A stretch of DNA of 8,070 nucleotides from Pseudomonadota bacterium (GCA_021847165.1 JAJZUH010000089.1:1-8070); one strand, 5' to 3'. Positions 1-6,814 are shown, numbered from the stretch's first letter. Made by a program: numbers and translations. The notes: generated by a model not told the origin, from the sequence alone.

Positions 1-328
1 GCTCTTCCGCGATCACATCGGTCTCCACCGGGTAGTGGCCGCGCAGCGTCGAATCCGAACGGCTGACCAGGATGGGGTTGATGTCGCGCCCGCCCTGCTT
101 CAGCTCTGCCAGCACCTGCTTCAGGTTCCTGCATACCTCGCGCGTGATGTCCGCGGCCGGTGCGGCCGCCATCCCGCGCGTATTGGTGAGCACGAAGAAC
201 AGCGGCGAATCGTCCAGCACCGCCTCGCGCAGGGTCGCCGCATCCCAGCGCGTCAACAGCAGGCAGCTGTGCACCGTCTGCGATCCGGTAGGATCGTCAT
301 CCAGTACGATGATCCTGGTTTCAGCCAT
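1..328 (-). CDS. DUF1537 / four-carbon acid sugar kinase family protein, N-terminal part (cut by window edge)
   Basis: Translation from the ATG at 328-326 gives 109 codons open to the left edge. Seen: an N-terminal beta strand followed by LDDDPTGSQTVH (residues 9-20), an LTNTRG block (47-52) and SRSDSTLRGHYPVE (89-102). These are hallmark blocks of the DUF1537 N-terminal, sugar-acid-binding domain. Characterised family members are ATP-dependent kinases of D-threonate, L-threonate, D-erythronate or 3-oxo-tetronates, acting in the cytoplasm in acid-sugar catabolism. Full-length members are around 420 residues, so the C-terminal nucleotide-binding domain lies outside the window and could not be checked. 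A GGGG Shine-Dalgarno-like run (337-340, minus strand) lies about 8 bases before the ATG and supports this start. It lies 48 bases downstream of the ThDP-enzyme gene on the same strand, so the two are probably co-transcribed. The exact substrate is unknown. Confidence 0.88.
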   Translation of the reverse strand, partial: MAETRIIVLDDDPTGSQTVHSCLLLTRWDAATLREAVLDDSPLFFVLTNTRGMAAAPAADITREVCRNLKQVLAELKQGGRDINPILVSRSDSTLRGHYPVETDVIAEE

Positions 329-346
329 GGATGGTTCCCCAAAAAT

Positions 347-364
347 CCGGATGTGCGAATCCGG
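347..364 (-). terminator. Small hairpin plus T-run between the ThDP enzyme and kinase genes (possible weak attenuator)
   Basis: On the minus strand, CCGGAT and ATCCGG form a perfect 6-bp stem with a 6-base loop. It is followed directly by ATTTTTG and then by the GGGG ribosome-binding run of the kinase. The stem is short and the T-run has only five Ts. It may act as a partial terminator or attenuator that lowers kinase expression relative to the upstream enzyme, or it may do nothing. It is not a convincing full terminator. Confidence 0.3.
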
Positions 365-376
365 CTGTCGATCTGA

Positions 377-2584
377 TCATCCCGCCATCGCCTTCACGCG
401 CGTGGCCATCGCTTCGCCGGTCAGGCCGTTGAATTCCATGATCTCGGCCGGGCTGGCCGTGGTCTCGCCGCGTTTCCACGCGAAGGTGTCGCGTCTGGCC
501 GCACGGGTGCGCAACAGCACCGGCTCCAGCACGGCACTCGGTCCGCCGCTCACCGCCAGCAACGCATCGCCGTCGAACAGCGCGTTGAAATGCGCGTCGT
601 CCATGAACCTGTTGTCCGGCTCCGCCACGGTATCCCACGCGATATCGGTGGGGCGGTACAGGCAGCGCGGGTTCACCACCGCGACGATGCGCACCTTGTA
701 GCCATCGGCCTCCAGCTTGTCCCTGGCCTCGAACACAGGCAGGAACACCATGTCGCCGGTGACCGCGAACACCACCGTGCCCTTGCTGCCGCTCTTGCTT
801 TCGTAGATCGTCGCCGCGCCCGTTTCCACGGCATTGCGGGCTTCTTCCACGCTCATGTAGACCGGCAGCGGGCTCTTGGAAGCGATGATCACCATGCACT
901 TGTTGAAGCTGTTGGTGGCGTAATCGTAGGCAGCCTGGATCGCATTCGCATCGCACGGGAACAACGGATAGGTGTTGCCGTTGCGCATCTGCGCGGCGAA
1001 GTAGTTCTCGATCTCGGGGCGCTGGTGCGTCCAGCCGTTGCGCCCCTGCTCCAGTGCGCCCGCCGTGAACATGGTCACGATGGACGGCGTCTTGCGGCGC
1101 AGTTCGGCCATCGCCTGTGTCACCGTCTGCACGATGGGCCAGCCGTTGATCGCGAAGCTCTCGTACGACAACCACAGGGCACGCGAACCGAACAGGGCCA
1201 GCGCGGACGCCAGGCCGGCGCACGCATCCTCGTTCAGCGGCTCGTACACCTGCCCATCCGGCATCTGGTTGTACAGCGGATCGACGGTCGGATGGCGGAT
1301 CTTCAGCGCGTCGTTGATGTTCTTCATCGCCGACGCTTCGTTGCCGTCGGCATTGGTCACCACGAAACGCTTGTCCTGGGTGCCCACGTAGGCGACCAGC
1401 GCGCCCATCGCGGTGGCCGGCACCGCCTTCTCGCCCTTGGCGTATTCGTGTATCGGCATCTTGCCCAGCGGCGCCATGTCCAGCACGTGCTCGGTGACCG
1501 CGGTCCTGACAGCGGGGCCGCCGCCGGCGCGCACGAAATTCTCGCGCACGATGGCCCAGGCCTCCGGCGCCAGCGCGCGGCGCTTCAATCCTTCGATCAT
1601 GTGCGGCTTGTCCAGGCTGTCGGCCGGGTACAGGTTGTGCGACTTGGCGCCCACCGTATGCACGCCGGTGCCCTTCATCTGTTTGATGATGAAGGCCGTC
1701 AGGGTGCCGCCCAGCGCCGACTTCGCGGCCCTGTCCACGCCTTTCAGCACGGCGGCGGCGAACGCGAGGCGCTGCTTGTGCGAGAAATACGAGCTGTCCG
1801 CGTAGGCGCTGGGCTGGTTGGTATCGTCGAATTCCTTGGCATCGACCAGCACCACCTCCTTGAAACCGTGACCCTTCCAGTAGGCGATCATCTCCTCGTT
1901 GGTGAAGCGCGACACCATGGAATGGTGCTCCTGGCTATAACCGTTCCAGATCAGCGTCGGCAGGAAGTTGGTCACCCTGGGGTACGCGGTATTGAAGTGC
2001 ATCATGGAATTGAGCACATAGGGCTCGCCCATGCCGCCGTCGCCGATGGTGACCGGGAACAGCTTGCCCGGGTGCAGCAGCGCACCGGCCATCGCAAAAT
2101 GCTGCCCCTGCCCCAGCGGGCCGGCGGGCGCCAGCAGTCCCGGGATCGCGCCGGACAGGTGGCCGAGCAGGCCGTGCTTCTCGCGGAAGCGCGCCATCAG
2201 CTGGGTGACATTGGCGATGCCCATCGACTCGAGCGAAGTGTCGAGGAACATCGCACTGTAGAATCCGGGCGCATGGTGTCCGACCTCGGTCACGATGTTG
2301 GTGTGTCCCAGCATCACCAGCGCAGCGTAAGCCTCGGCGCTGCTGGCGAAACCGCCCGGATGCCCGGAACCTTTCGAGCCGCAGGTCTGCAGCGTCAGAT
2401 AGCGCAAGGCGTCCGCCATCAGCAGCGTCTGATACGCAGCATCGGCCGCGCCGGCATCGCCGATGGCCGCCTGACCCTCCTTGATCGCCGCCGACTTGGC
2501 ATGCTGGGAGAACCCTTCCCAGGCCGGGCCGAAATATTGAATACCTTCACAAAACTTGGGTGCAGCGGTTGCGCTCATGGTCAT
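377..2584 (-). CDS. Thiamine-diphosphate enzyme of the transketolase/phosphoketolase superfamily
   Basis: A 735-residue cytoplasmic protein, longer than typical transketolases (about 660) and shorter than phosphoketolases (about 790-820). Seen in order: SGHPGG (73-78), GHH (102-104), GHLSG (141-145) and GPLGQGQH (155-162), which match the catalytic-histidine and substrate-channel blocks of transketolase. GDGGMGE (181-187) with Asn214 forms the ThDP/metal motif. LNEDACAGLASA (450-461) carries Glu452 in the place of the cofactor-activating Glu. YESF (474-477) and NGWTHQRPE (516-524) with His520 recall the phosphoketolase C-terminal half (YEAF, NGFTHQDPG). A transketolase C-terminal domain follows (about 600-730). 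The family moves or cleaves two-carbon ketol units from sugar phosphates, and the reaction here is unknown. The ATG at 2584 is preceded by GGAG at 8 bases, so it is preferred over the ATG two codons later. The gene diverges from the IclR regulator and precedes a DUF1537 kinase. Superfamily assignment is very secure, but transketolase versus phosphoketolase is not. Confidence 0.88.
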   Translation of the reverse strand: MTMSATAAPKFCEGIQYFGPAWEGFSQHAKSAAIKEGQAAIGDAGAADAAYQTLLMADALRYLTLQTCGSKGSGHPGGFASSAEAYAALVMLGHTNIVTEVGHHAPGFYSAMFLDTSLESMGIANVTQLMARFREKHGLLGHLSGAIPGLLAPAGPLGQGQHFAMAGALLHPGKLFPVTIGDGGMGEPYVLNSMMHFNTAYPRVTNFLPTLIWNGYSQEHHSMVSRFTNEEMIAYWKGHGFKEVVLVDAKEFDDTNQPSAYADSSYFSHKQRLAFAAAVLKGVDRAAKSALGGTLTAFIIKQMKGTGVHTVGAKSHNLYPADSLDKPHMIEGLKRRALAPEAWAIVRENFVRAGGGPAVRTAVTEHVLDMAPLGKMPIHEYAKGEKAVPATAMGALVAYVGTQDKRFVVTNADGNEASAMKNINDALKIRHPTVDPLYNQMPDGQVYEPLNEDACAGLASALALFGSRALWLSYESFAINGWPIVQTVTQAMAELRRKTPSIVTMFTAGALEQGRNGWTHQRPEIENYFAAQMRNGNTYPLFPCDANAIQAAYDYATNSFNKCMVIIASKSPLPVYMSVEEARNAVETGAATIYESKSGSKGTVVFAVTGDMVFLPVFEARDKLEADGYKVRIVAVVNPRCLYRPTDIAWDTVAEPDNRFMDDAHFNALFDGDALLAVSGGPSAVLEPVLLRTRAARRDTFAWKRGETTASPAEIMEFNGLTGEAMATRVKAMAG

Positions 2585-2605
2585 TACGATTGCTCCAAAA
2601 AATGG

Positions 2606-2613
2606 TTCCGGAA
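2606..2613. repeat. 8-bp palindrome TTCCGGAA in the leader of the ThDP-enzyme gene
   Basis: Perfect palindrome about 22 bases upstream of the ThDP-enzyme start codon, just before its ribosome-binding site. It could be a half or core operator for the divergent IclR protein, whose relatives bind short palindromes, or it could be chance. Only the symmetry is seen. Confidence 0.3.
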
Positions 2614-2625
2614 AATGAACACCGC

Positions 2626-2637
2626 CCCGACATCGGG
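2626..2637. repeat. Inverted repeat CCCGA-CA-TCGGG in the divergent intergenic region
   Basis: Perfect 5-bp arms with a 2-base centre, lying between the predicted divergent promoters and the ThDP-enzyme start. The two-base centre is too tight for a stable RNA hairpin, so a protein-binding site is the likelier reading. No known consensus is matched. Confidence 0.3.
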
Positions 2638-2663
2638 CAGCTGAAAAACGTCGTCAGATTTAT

Positions 2664-2693
2664 TTGATGGCAGAATACTGGCTGCTATATAAT
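2664..2693 (+). promoter_or_regulatory. Predicted sigma-70 promoter for the iclR-type regulator
   Basis: A perfect -10 hexamer TATAAT (2688-2693) lies 18 bases downstream of TTGATG (2664-2669), a 4/6 match to the -35 consensus. The region is clearly AT-rich against a GC-rich background. Transcription would start near 2700, leaving a leader of only about 20 bases before the ATG at 2719. It may also drive the glcG-like and lut genes downstream, since no better promoter is seen in the gaps after iclR. Confidence 0.6.
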
Positions 2694-2700
2694 TTCACAA
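2672..2700 (-). promoter_or_regulatory. Candidate promoter for the leftward ThDP enzyme-kinase operon
   Basis: On the minus strand, TTGTGA (2700-2695) is followed after 17 bases by TATTCT (2677-2672), a 4/6 match to each sigma-70 hexamer. It overlaps the regulator's own promoter on the opposite strand, so one bound regulator could affect both arms. The leader would be about 80 bases and includes the palindromes at 2606-2613 and 2626-2637. The match is moderate and the region is AT-rich, so the assignment is tentative. Confidence 0.4.
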
Positions 2701-2720
2701 TACACAATCGATTTCATAAT
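2692..2720 (+). repeat. Direct repeats ATTTCA(C/T)AAT across the iclR start, possible operator
   Basis: ATTTCACAAT (2692-2701) and ATTTCATAAT (2711-2720) differ at one base and are spaced 19 bases start to start, close to two helical turns. The first copy abuts the TATAAT box and overlaps the candidate leftward -35. The second reaches into the regulator's start codon, and its TTTCAT also forms an inverted repeat with ATGAAA at 2728-2733. The position suits autoregulation and control of the divergent operon by the IclR protein. Binding is inferred from location only. Confidence 0.35.
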
Positions 2721-3486
2721 GCGAAAAATGAAAAAAGAATCGAATTCCATACAGGTGCTCGACCGCATGTCGCAACTGTTCGACGCGATCGCGGCGCACG
2801 AAGAGTCGGTGAGCCTGAAAATACTCTCGGCCGAGACCGGGCTGCACCCGTCCACCGCCTTCCGCATCCTCTCATCGCTGGCCGAGCACGGCTTCGTGGA
2901 ACGCACCACGCGCGGCAACTATCAGCTGGGCATCAGGCTGATGCAGCTGGGCAGTCGGGTCAGCACCGGGGTCGACATCAGGAAGATCGCCCTGCCCCTG
3001 ATGGAAGGGCTGCGCAACCAGCTGGGCGAAACGGTCAACCTGACCGTGCGCGAGGACGACGAGGTGGTGTACATCGAACGCGCGCTGGCCAAACGCATGA
3101 TCCGCGTGGAACAGGTGATCGGCAGCCGCGCCCCCCTGCATGTGACGGCGGTAGGCAAGATGATGCTGGGCGAACAGGGTGAAGCGGCCTGCCGCAGCTA
3201 TGCCAAACGCAACAAGCTGGCGGCATACACCCCCAACACCCTCACCAAGATCACCGCACTCACTCAGGACTGCATCGCCGCGGCAAAGCGCGGCTACGCG
3301 CTGGACAACGAAGAGGCCGAGCTGGGCGTTGGATGCATCGGAACCCTGGTGCGCGATGCCGGCGGCCACGTCGTGGCCGGCCTGTCGGTGTCCGCCCCCA
3401 TAGAGCGCCGCAAGCACGAATGGATCGCCCTGGTCATGGAGGCCGGTGAGCAGCTGTCGGCCCAGCTCGGCTACCGCCCTGTCTGA
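2719..3486 (+). CDS. IclR-family transcriptional regulator
   Basis: A 255-residue protein of normal length for the family. Seen: an N-terminal winged helix-turn-helix (about 10-72) with the recognition-helix region LHPSTAFRILSSLAEHGFV (42-60) and the wing NYQLG (67-71). An effector-binding domain follows (about 85-252) with RAPLHVTAVGKMML (137-150) and ELGVGCIGTLVRD (201-213), both typical IclR ligand-domain blocks. Members bind short palindromic operators and respond to small organic acids, as repressors or activators. The gene diverges from the ThDP enzyme-kinase pair and heads the glcG-lut-aminotransferase group, so it probably controls both arms and itself. No clear Shine-Dalgarno precedes the ATG at 2719 or the alternative in-frame ATG at 2728, so the start is uncertain by three codons. 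The effector is unknown; a 2-hydroxyacid, 2-oxoacid or sugar acid is a reasonable guess. Confidence 0.95.
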   Translation: MRKMKKESNSIQVLDRMSQLFDAIAAHEESVSLKILSAETGLHPSTAFRILSSLAEHGFVERTTRGNYQLGIRLMQLGSRVSTGVDIRKIALPLMEGLRNQLGETVNLTVREDDEVVYIERALAKRMIRVEQVIGSRAPLHVTAVGKMMLGEQGEAACRSYAKRNKLAAYTPNTLTKITALTQDCIAAAKRGYALDNEEAELGVGCIGTLVRDAGGHVVAGLSVSAPIERRKHEWIALVMEAGEQLSAQLGYRPV

Positions 3487-3538
3487 GGACATCGCGCCAG
3501 GCGCCCCTCACCCTCCACAACAACCAAGGAACGACCGC

Positions 3539-3958
3539 ATGAAACAGAAAAATTGCCTGACCCTTGCGGATGCAAAGATCATTGCATCGGGCTGCGAAAG
3601 CGAAGCACTCGAACGCGGCTGGGCCGTCGCCATCGCGATCGTCGACGACGGCGGACACCCGATGTGGCTGCAACGGCTGGATGACGCCCCGCTGACCAGC
3701 ACGGATATCGCCATCGGCAAGGCACGCACTGCGGCGCTGGGACGCCGCACCTCCAAGGCCTATGAAGACATGGTGAGCAACGGGCGCGTGGCCGTCATGT
3801 CCATGCCGGGCGACCTCACCTTCCTGGAAGGCGGGGAACCGGTCATGATCGATGGCGAGGTCGTCGGAGCGGTAGGCGTCTCCGGCGTCAAATCCGCCGA
3901 GGATGCGCAGGTCGCACGTGCCGGCATCGGCGTCCTGCTTGCCAGCCTGCAACACTGA
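3539..3958 (+). CDS. GlcG/HbpS-like DUF336 (heme-degrading/heme-binding fold) protein
   Basis: A 139-residue small protein. Seen: AIAIVDDGGHP (31-41), an alpha-helical KARTAALGRRTS segment (61-72), and the C-terminal block GGEPVMIDGEVVGAVGVSG (98-116) followed by SAEDAQVARAG (119-129). These are the standard conserved blocks of the GlcG/HbpS/PduO-C fold. No signal peptide or membrane segment is visible, so it is probably cytoplasmic. Some relatives bind heme or corrinoid, others are named for their place in glycolate-oxidase (glc) operons, and the biochemical role of GlcG itself is not settled. AAGGA at 3526-3530, 8 bases before the ATG at 3539, fixes this start; an upstream in-frame ATG at 3446 would overlap the regulator gene and lacks support. 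It lies 52 bases after the IclR gene and 63 before lutA, probably in one operon. Its presence hints at a glycolate-like substrate for the neighbouring oxidase. Confidence 0.88.
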   Translation: MKQKNCLTLADAKIIASGCESEALERGWAVAIAIVDDGGHPMWLQRLDDAPLTSTDIAIGKARTAALGRRTSKAYEDMVSNGRVAVMSMPGDLTFLEGGEPVMIDGEVVGAVGVSGVKSAEDAQVARAGIGVLLASLQH

Positions 3959-4021
3959 ACTCGCGGCGGCTTAAGCGTATAGTTGCAGCCTGCCGAACCA
4001 GACAATCCGGAGAAAACAACG

Positions 4022-4750
4022 ATGCGAGTAGGATTTTTCGTCACCTGCCTGGTTGACACCATGCGCCCCGGCATAGGCTTCGCCTCACTGAAGCTGCTGG
4101 AAGCAGCCGGTTGCGAGGTGGTCGTCCCCGAACACCAGACCTGCTGCGGACAGCCCGGATACAACTCGGGCGACCACAAATCCGCCGAGGCGATGGCTTT
4201 GAAGTTCCTCGCCGAATTCGAGACGTTCGACTATGTGGTCCTGCCTTCCGGCTCCTGCGCCGGCATGATCCGCGTGCATTACCCCGACCTGTTCAAGCAC
4301 GATCCCGAGCTGTCGGCAAGATTCGCCGCGCTGGGCCAGCGCACCTATGAGCTGACCGATTTCCTGCACCGGATCGCCAGGCTGGAAAAGGTGCCCGGCA
4401 CCTTCCAGGGCACGGTGACCTACCACGACTCCTGCTCCGGCCTGCGCGAGCTCGACGTCTACAGGCAGCCGCGTGCGCTGCTGGCCACCATGCCGGGCGT
4501 CAAGCTGCAGGAGATGGTGGAATCGACCACCTGCTGCGGCTTCGGCGGCACCTTCTCGCTCAAGTACGGCGAGCTGTCGACGCGCATGGCCGACAACAAA
4601 TGCCAGCACATCACCGCCACCGGGGCGGACGCGATCGTCGGCGGCGATCTGGGCTGCCTGTTGAACATCGAAGGCCGCCTGCGCCGCACCGGCGACCATA
4701 CCACCCGCGTGCTGCATGTCGCGGAAGTGCTGTCCGGCGAGGAGAAGTAA
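4022..4750 (+). CDS. lutA: LutA, Fe-S (CCG-domain) subunit of the LutABC L-lactate/2-hydroxyacid oxidase
   Basis: A 242-residue protein, the usual size for LutA/YkgE/LldE. Seen: two CCG-type cysteine modules. The first has Cys9, the pair in HQTCCGQPG (Cys41-42) and Cys79 in SGSCAGM. The second has Cys138 in HDSCSGLRE, the pair in TCCGFGG (Cys171-172) and Cys212 near the C-terminus. Such CCG domains bind iron-sulfur clusters in heterodisulfide-reductase-like and glycolate/lactate oxidase subunits. With LutB and LutC it oxidises L-lactate to pyruvate in characterised systems, passing electrons on, probably toward quinone. GGAG at 4009-4012, 9 bases before the ATG at 4022, supports this start over an upstream in-frame TTG at 3983. 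Its stop overlaps the lutB start (TAATG). No lactate permease is present in the window. Confidence 0.93.
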   Translation: MRVGFFVTCLVDTMRPGIGFASLKLLEAAGCEVVVPEHQTCCGQPGYNSGDHKSAEAMALKFLAEFETFDYVVLPSGSCAGMIRVHYPDLFKHDPELSARFAALGQRTYELTDFLHRIARLEKVPGTFQGTVTYHDSCSGLRELDVYRQPRALLATMPGVKLQEMVESTTCCGFGGTFSLKYGELSTRMADNKCQHITATGADAIVGGDLGCLLNIEGRLRRTGDHTTRVLHVAEVLSGEEK

Positions 4751-6156
4751 TGCAGAACAACGCCATCGATTTCAAGCGCCAGGTCACCGTCAAGCTGGCC
4801 GACATCAAACTGCAGGGGGCGCTGTCGCGGCTGCAGTCCCGTTTCGTCGAAGGCCGCTCCGCGGTCATCAGCGAGATCGCCGACCTGCCGGAGACGCGCA
4901 ACGCGGCAGCGGCGATCCGTGACCGCGTGCTGAACGACCTGGAGCACTGGCTGCTGCAATTCGAACAGCAGGCGACTGCGCGCGGCGCGATCGTGCACTG
5001 GGCCGAGACCGACGAGGACGTGAACCGCATCGTCGCGGGGATCGCCAGGCAGCACGGCGTGCGCACGGCGGCAAAATCGAAGTCCATGGTGAGCGAAGAG
5101 TGCGAGCTGAACGACGCACTGGAACAGGCCGGTGTCGAGGTGATGGAGACCGACCTGGGCGAATATATCCTGCAACTGGCGCACGAAGCGCCCTCGCACA
5201 TCGTCGCGCCGGTCGTGCACAAGAACAAGGAAGAGGTCGCCGACCTGTTCGCGGAAAAACATCAGCTGCCGCGCAAGACCGGGATCGCCGAACTCTGCCG
5301 CGAAGCGCGCGAGATCCTGCGGCCCGCCTTCCTGAATGCGGACATGGGCATCTCCGGCGCCAATTTCCTGGTGGCGGAGACCGGTTCCGCCCTGATCGTC
5401 ACCAACGAAGGCAACGGGCGGCTGGTGACCACGCTGCCGCGGGTGCATGTCGCCATCACCGGCATCGAGAAAGTGGTGCCGACGCTGGAGGACGTGAGCA
5501 CGCTCGTGCGCCTGCTGCCCCGTTCGGCCACCGGCCAGTCCATCACCAACTATGTCTCCGTGCTGACCGGAACCCGGGGCGATGCCGACCACGACGGCCC
5601 GGAACATTTCCACATCGTCCTGCTCGACAATGGCCGCAGCAAACTGCTCGGCAGCGACATGCAGGAGATGCTGCGCTGCATCCGCTGCGGCGCCTGCATG
5701 AACCATTGCCCGGTCTACCAGAACATCGGCGGCCACGCCTATGGCTGGGTGTATCCCGGCCCGATGGGCTCGATACTCACGCCGCTGCTATCCGGCCTGG
5801 AGAAGTCGCCGGACCTGCCCAACGCCTCGACCTTCTGCGGCGCCTGCGCAGCGGTATGCCCGGTCAAGATTCCCCTGCCCGACCTGTTGCGCAAATTGCG
5901 CGAGCAACAAATGGAACGCGGCATGAAATCGCGCCAGGAGACTTTCATGCTCAAGGCCTGGGCATGGCTGGCACTCCGCCCCAACCTCTATGCGCTGGCA
6001 ACCAGGATCGCCGTGCGCGTCATGCGGCTGCTGGGGGGCAAGGAAAGGCTGCTGCATCGCTTGCCCGGCGCGCACGGCTGGAGCGATGGCCGCGACTTTC
6101 CGGCGCCGGCGGGAAGAACCTTCCGGGAGCTATATCGACAAGGAGGCCGCAAATGA
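4750..6156 (+). CDS. lutB: LutB, LUD-domain and 4Fe-4S ferredoxin subunit of the LutABC oxidase
   Basis: A 468-residue protein matching LutB/YkgF/LldF in size and architecture. Seen: a LUD domain (about 60-300) with the conserved GISGANFLVAETGSALIVTN stretch (about 200-219). A two-cluster ferredoxin-like segment follows, with CIRCGACMNHCPVY (Cys310, 313, 316, 320) and FCGACAAVCPVKIP (Cys363, 366, 370). A C-terminal extension follows (about 400-468). It is expected to carry electrons within the LutABC complex during 2-hydroxyacid oxidation, in the cytoplasm or at the inner face of the membrane. The ATG at 4750 shares one base with the lutA stop and has GAGGAG at 4739-4744, so translation is coupled. 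The end overlaps lutC by 4 bases. All cluster cysteines visible for the family are intact. Family identity is clear; lactate as the true substrate is by analogy. Confidence 0.95.
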   Translation: MQNNAIDFKRQVTVKLADIKLQGALSRLQSRFVEGRSAVISEIADLPETRNAAAAIRDRVLNDLEHWLLQFEQQATARGAIVHWAETDEDVNRIVAGIARQHGVRTAAKSKSMVSEECELNDALEQAGVEVMETDLGEYILQLAHEAPSHIVAPVVHKNKEEVADLFAEKHQLPRKTGIAELCREAREILRPAFLNADMGISGANFLVAETGSALIVTNEGNGRLVTTLPRVHVAITGIEKVVPTLEDVSTLVRLLPRSATGQSITNYVSVLTGTRGDADHDGPEHFHIVLLDNGRSKLLGSDMQEMLRCIRCGACMNHCPVYQNIGGHAYGWVYPGPMGSILTPLLSGLEKSPDLPNASTFCGACAAVCPVKIPLPDLLRKLREQQMERGMKSRQETFMLKAWAWLALRPNLYALATRIAVRVMRLLGGKERLLHRLPGAHGWSDGRDFPAPAGRTFRELYRQGGRK

Positions 6157-6812
6157 GCGCACGCGAAGCCATCCTCGGCAGGATACGCAATGCCCGCAAC
6201 GGCAAGGACCGGCACGAACAGGCTGCCGGCGCGACCGAAGCGATAGCCGCACACCTCGCCCGCCATCCGCGCGGCCCCGCACCCGCCATGCCCGGCGACC
6301 TGCCTGCCCGTTTCAGGGAACGCGCGCTCAAGCTGTCCAGCGATGTGCTGGAGACCGCCGACCGCAAGGAAGTGCCCACGTTGCTGGCCCGCTACCTGAA
6401 CGAAAGGAAGCTCCCCCTCGCCGGCGTGTGCTGGCCGTCGCTGATCGGCCTGCCCTGGAGCAGCGCCGGACTCGACATGCAGTCGCGCCCGGCCAGGGAC
6501 AGCGATCTGGTCGGCGTGACCGGCGCGTTCTGCGCCATCGCGGAAACCGGCACATTGATGCTGCTGTCGGGCGCGGAAACCCCGGCCACCACCAGTCTGT
6601 TGCCGGAGACCCATGTGGCCGTCATCGATCCGCGCCGCATCGTGGCCACGATGGAAGACGCATGGGACCTGCTGCGCCAGGAATGCAGACAGCCGCCGCG
6701 CGCGGTCAACTTCGTGTCGGGGCCTTCGCGCACTGCCGATATCGAGCAGACCGTGACGCTGGGCGCACATGGGCCTTATCGGGTGCTGCTGATCCTGGCA
6801 CCCGCCCGGTGA
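6153..6812 (+). CDS. lutC: LutC, LUD-domain subunit of the LutABC oxidase
   Basis: A 219-residue protein, normal for LutC/YkgG/LldG. Seen: a short helical N-terminus starting SAREAILGRIRNA (2-14), a variable Ala/Pro/Arg-rich linker (about 25-60), then the LUD domain. That domain has GVTGAFCAIAETGTLMLLSG (121-140), ETPATTSLLPETHVAV (142-157) and the terminal SGPSRTADIEQTVTLGAHGP (189-208). These are the core conserved stretches of the family. It is the third component needed for L-lactate oxidation in characterised lut systems, though its individual catalytic role is not resolved. A strong Shine-Dalgarno, AAGGAGG (6140-6146), lies inside the end of lutB, 6 bases before the ATG, which overlaps the lutB stop as ATGA. 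It is translationally coupled to lutB. Confidence 0.94.
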   Translation: MSAREAILGRIRNARNGKDRHEQAAGATEAIAAHLARHPRGPAPAMPGDLPARFRERALKLSSDVLETADRKEVPTLLARYLNERKLPLAGVCWPSLIGLPWSSAGLDMQSRPARDSDLVGVTGAFCAIAETGTLMLLSGAETPATTSLLPETHVAVIDPRRIVATMEDAWDLLRQECRQPPRAVNFVSGPSRTADIEQTVTLGAHGPYRVLLILAPAR

Positions 6813-6814
6813 GT

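Noticed and set aside
321..1223. 300-codon minus-strand frame overlapping the ThDP enzyme gene
   Set aside because: Arg/Gly/His-rich shadow frame of the real gene in the same strand, with no domain and no ribosome-binding site.
590..2644. 684-codon open frame on the plus strand opposite the ThDP enzyme gene
   Set aside because: It is rich in His, Arg, Gly and Gln, shows no recognisable domain, and lies wholly antisense to a clear enzyme gene. Long antisense frames are common in GC-rich coding DNA.
3446..3538. Upstream extension of the GlcG-like protein to an ATG at 3446
   Set aside because: It would overlap the IclR gene, the extra 31 residues are not family-like, and the AAGGA at 3526-3530 fits the ATG at 3539.
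3983..4021. TTG start for LutA at 3983
   Set aside because: It adds 13 residues not seen in the family. The ATG at 4022 has a good GGAG and begins directly at the conserved first strand.
4459..5736. 425-codon minus-strand frame opposite lutA/lutB
   Set aside because: Low-complexity His/Asp/Val/Gly-rich composition, no domain, and antisense to intact LutA and LutB with all cluster cysteines.
5100..6812. 570-codon plus-strand frame ending at the lutC stop
   Set aside because: Only its last 219 residues are LutC. The earlier part is a shifted-frame shadow of lutB, and the strong Shine-Dalgarno at 6140-6146 sets the lutC start at 6153.
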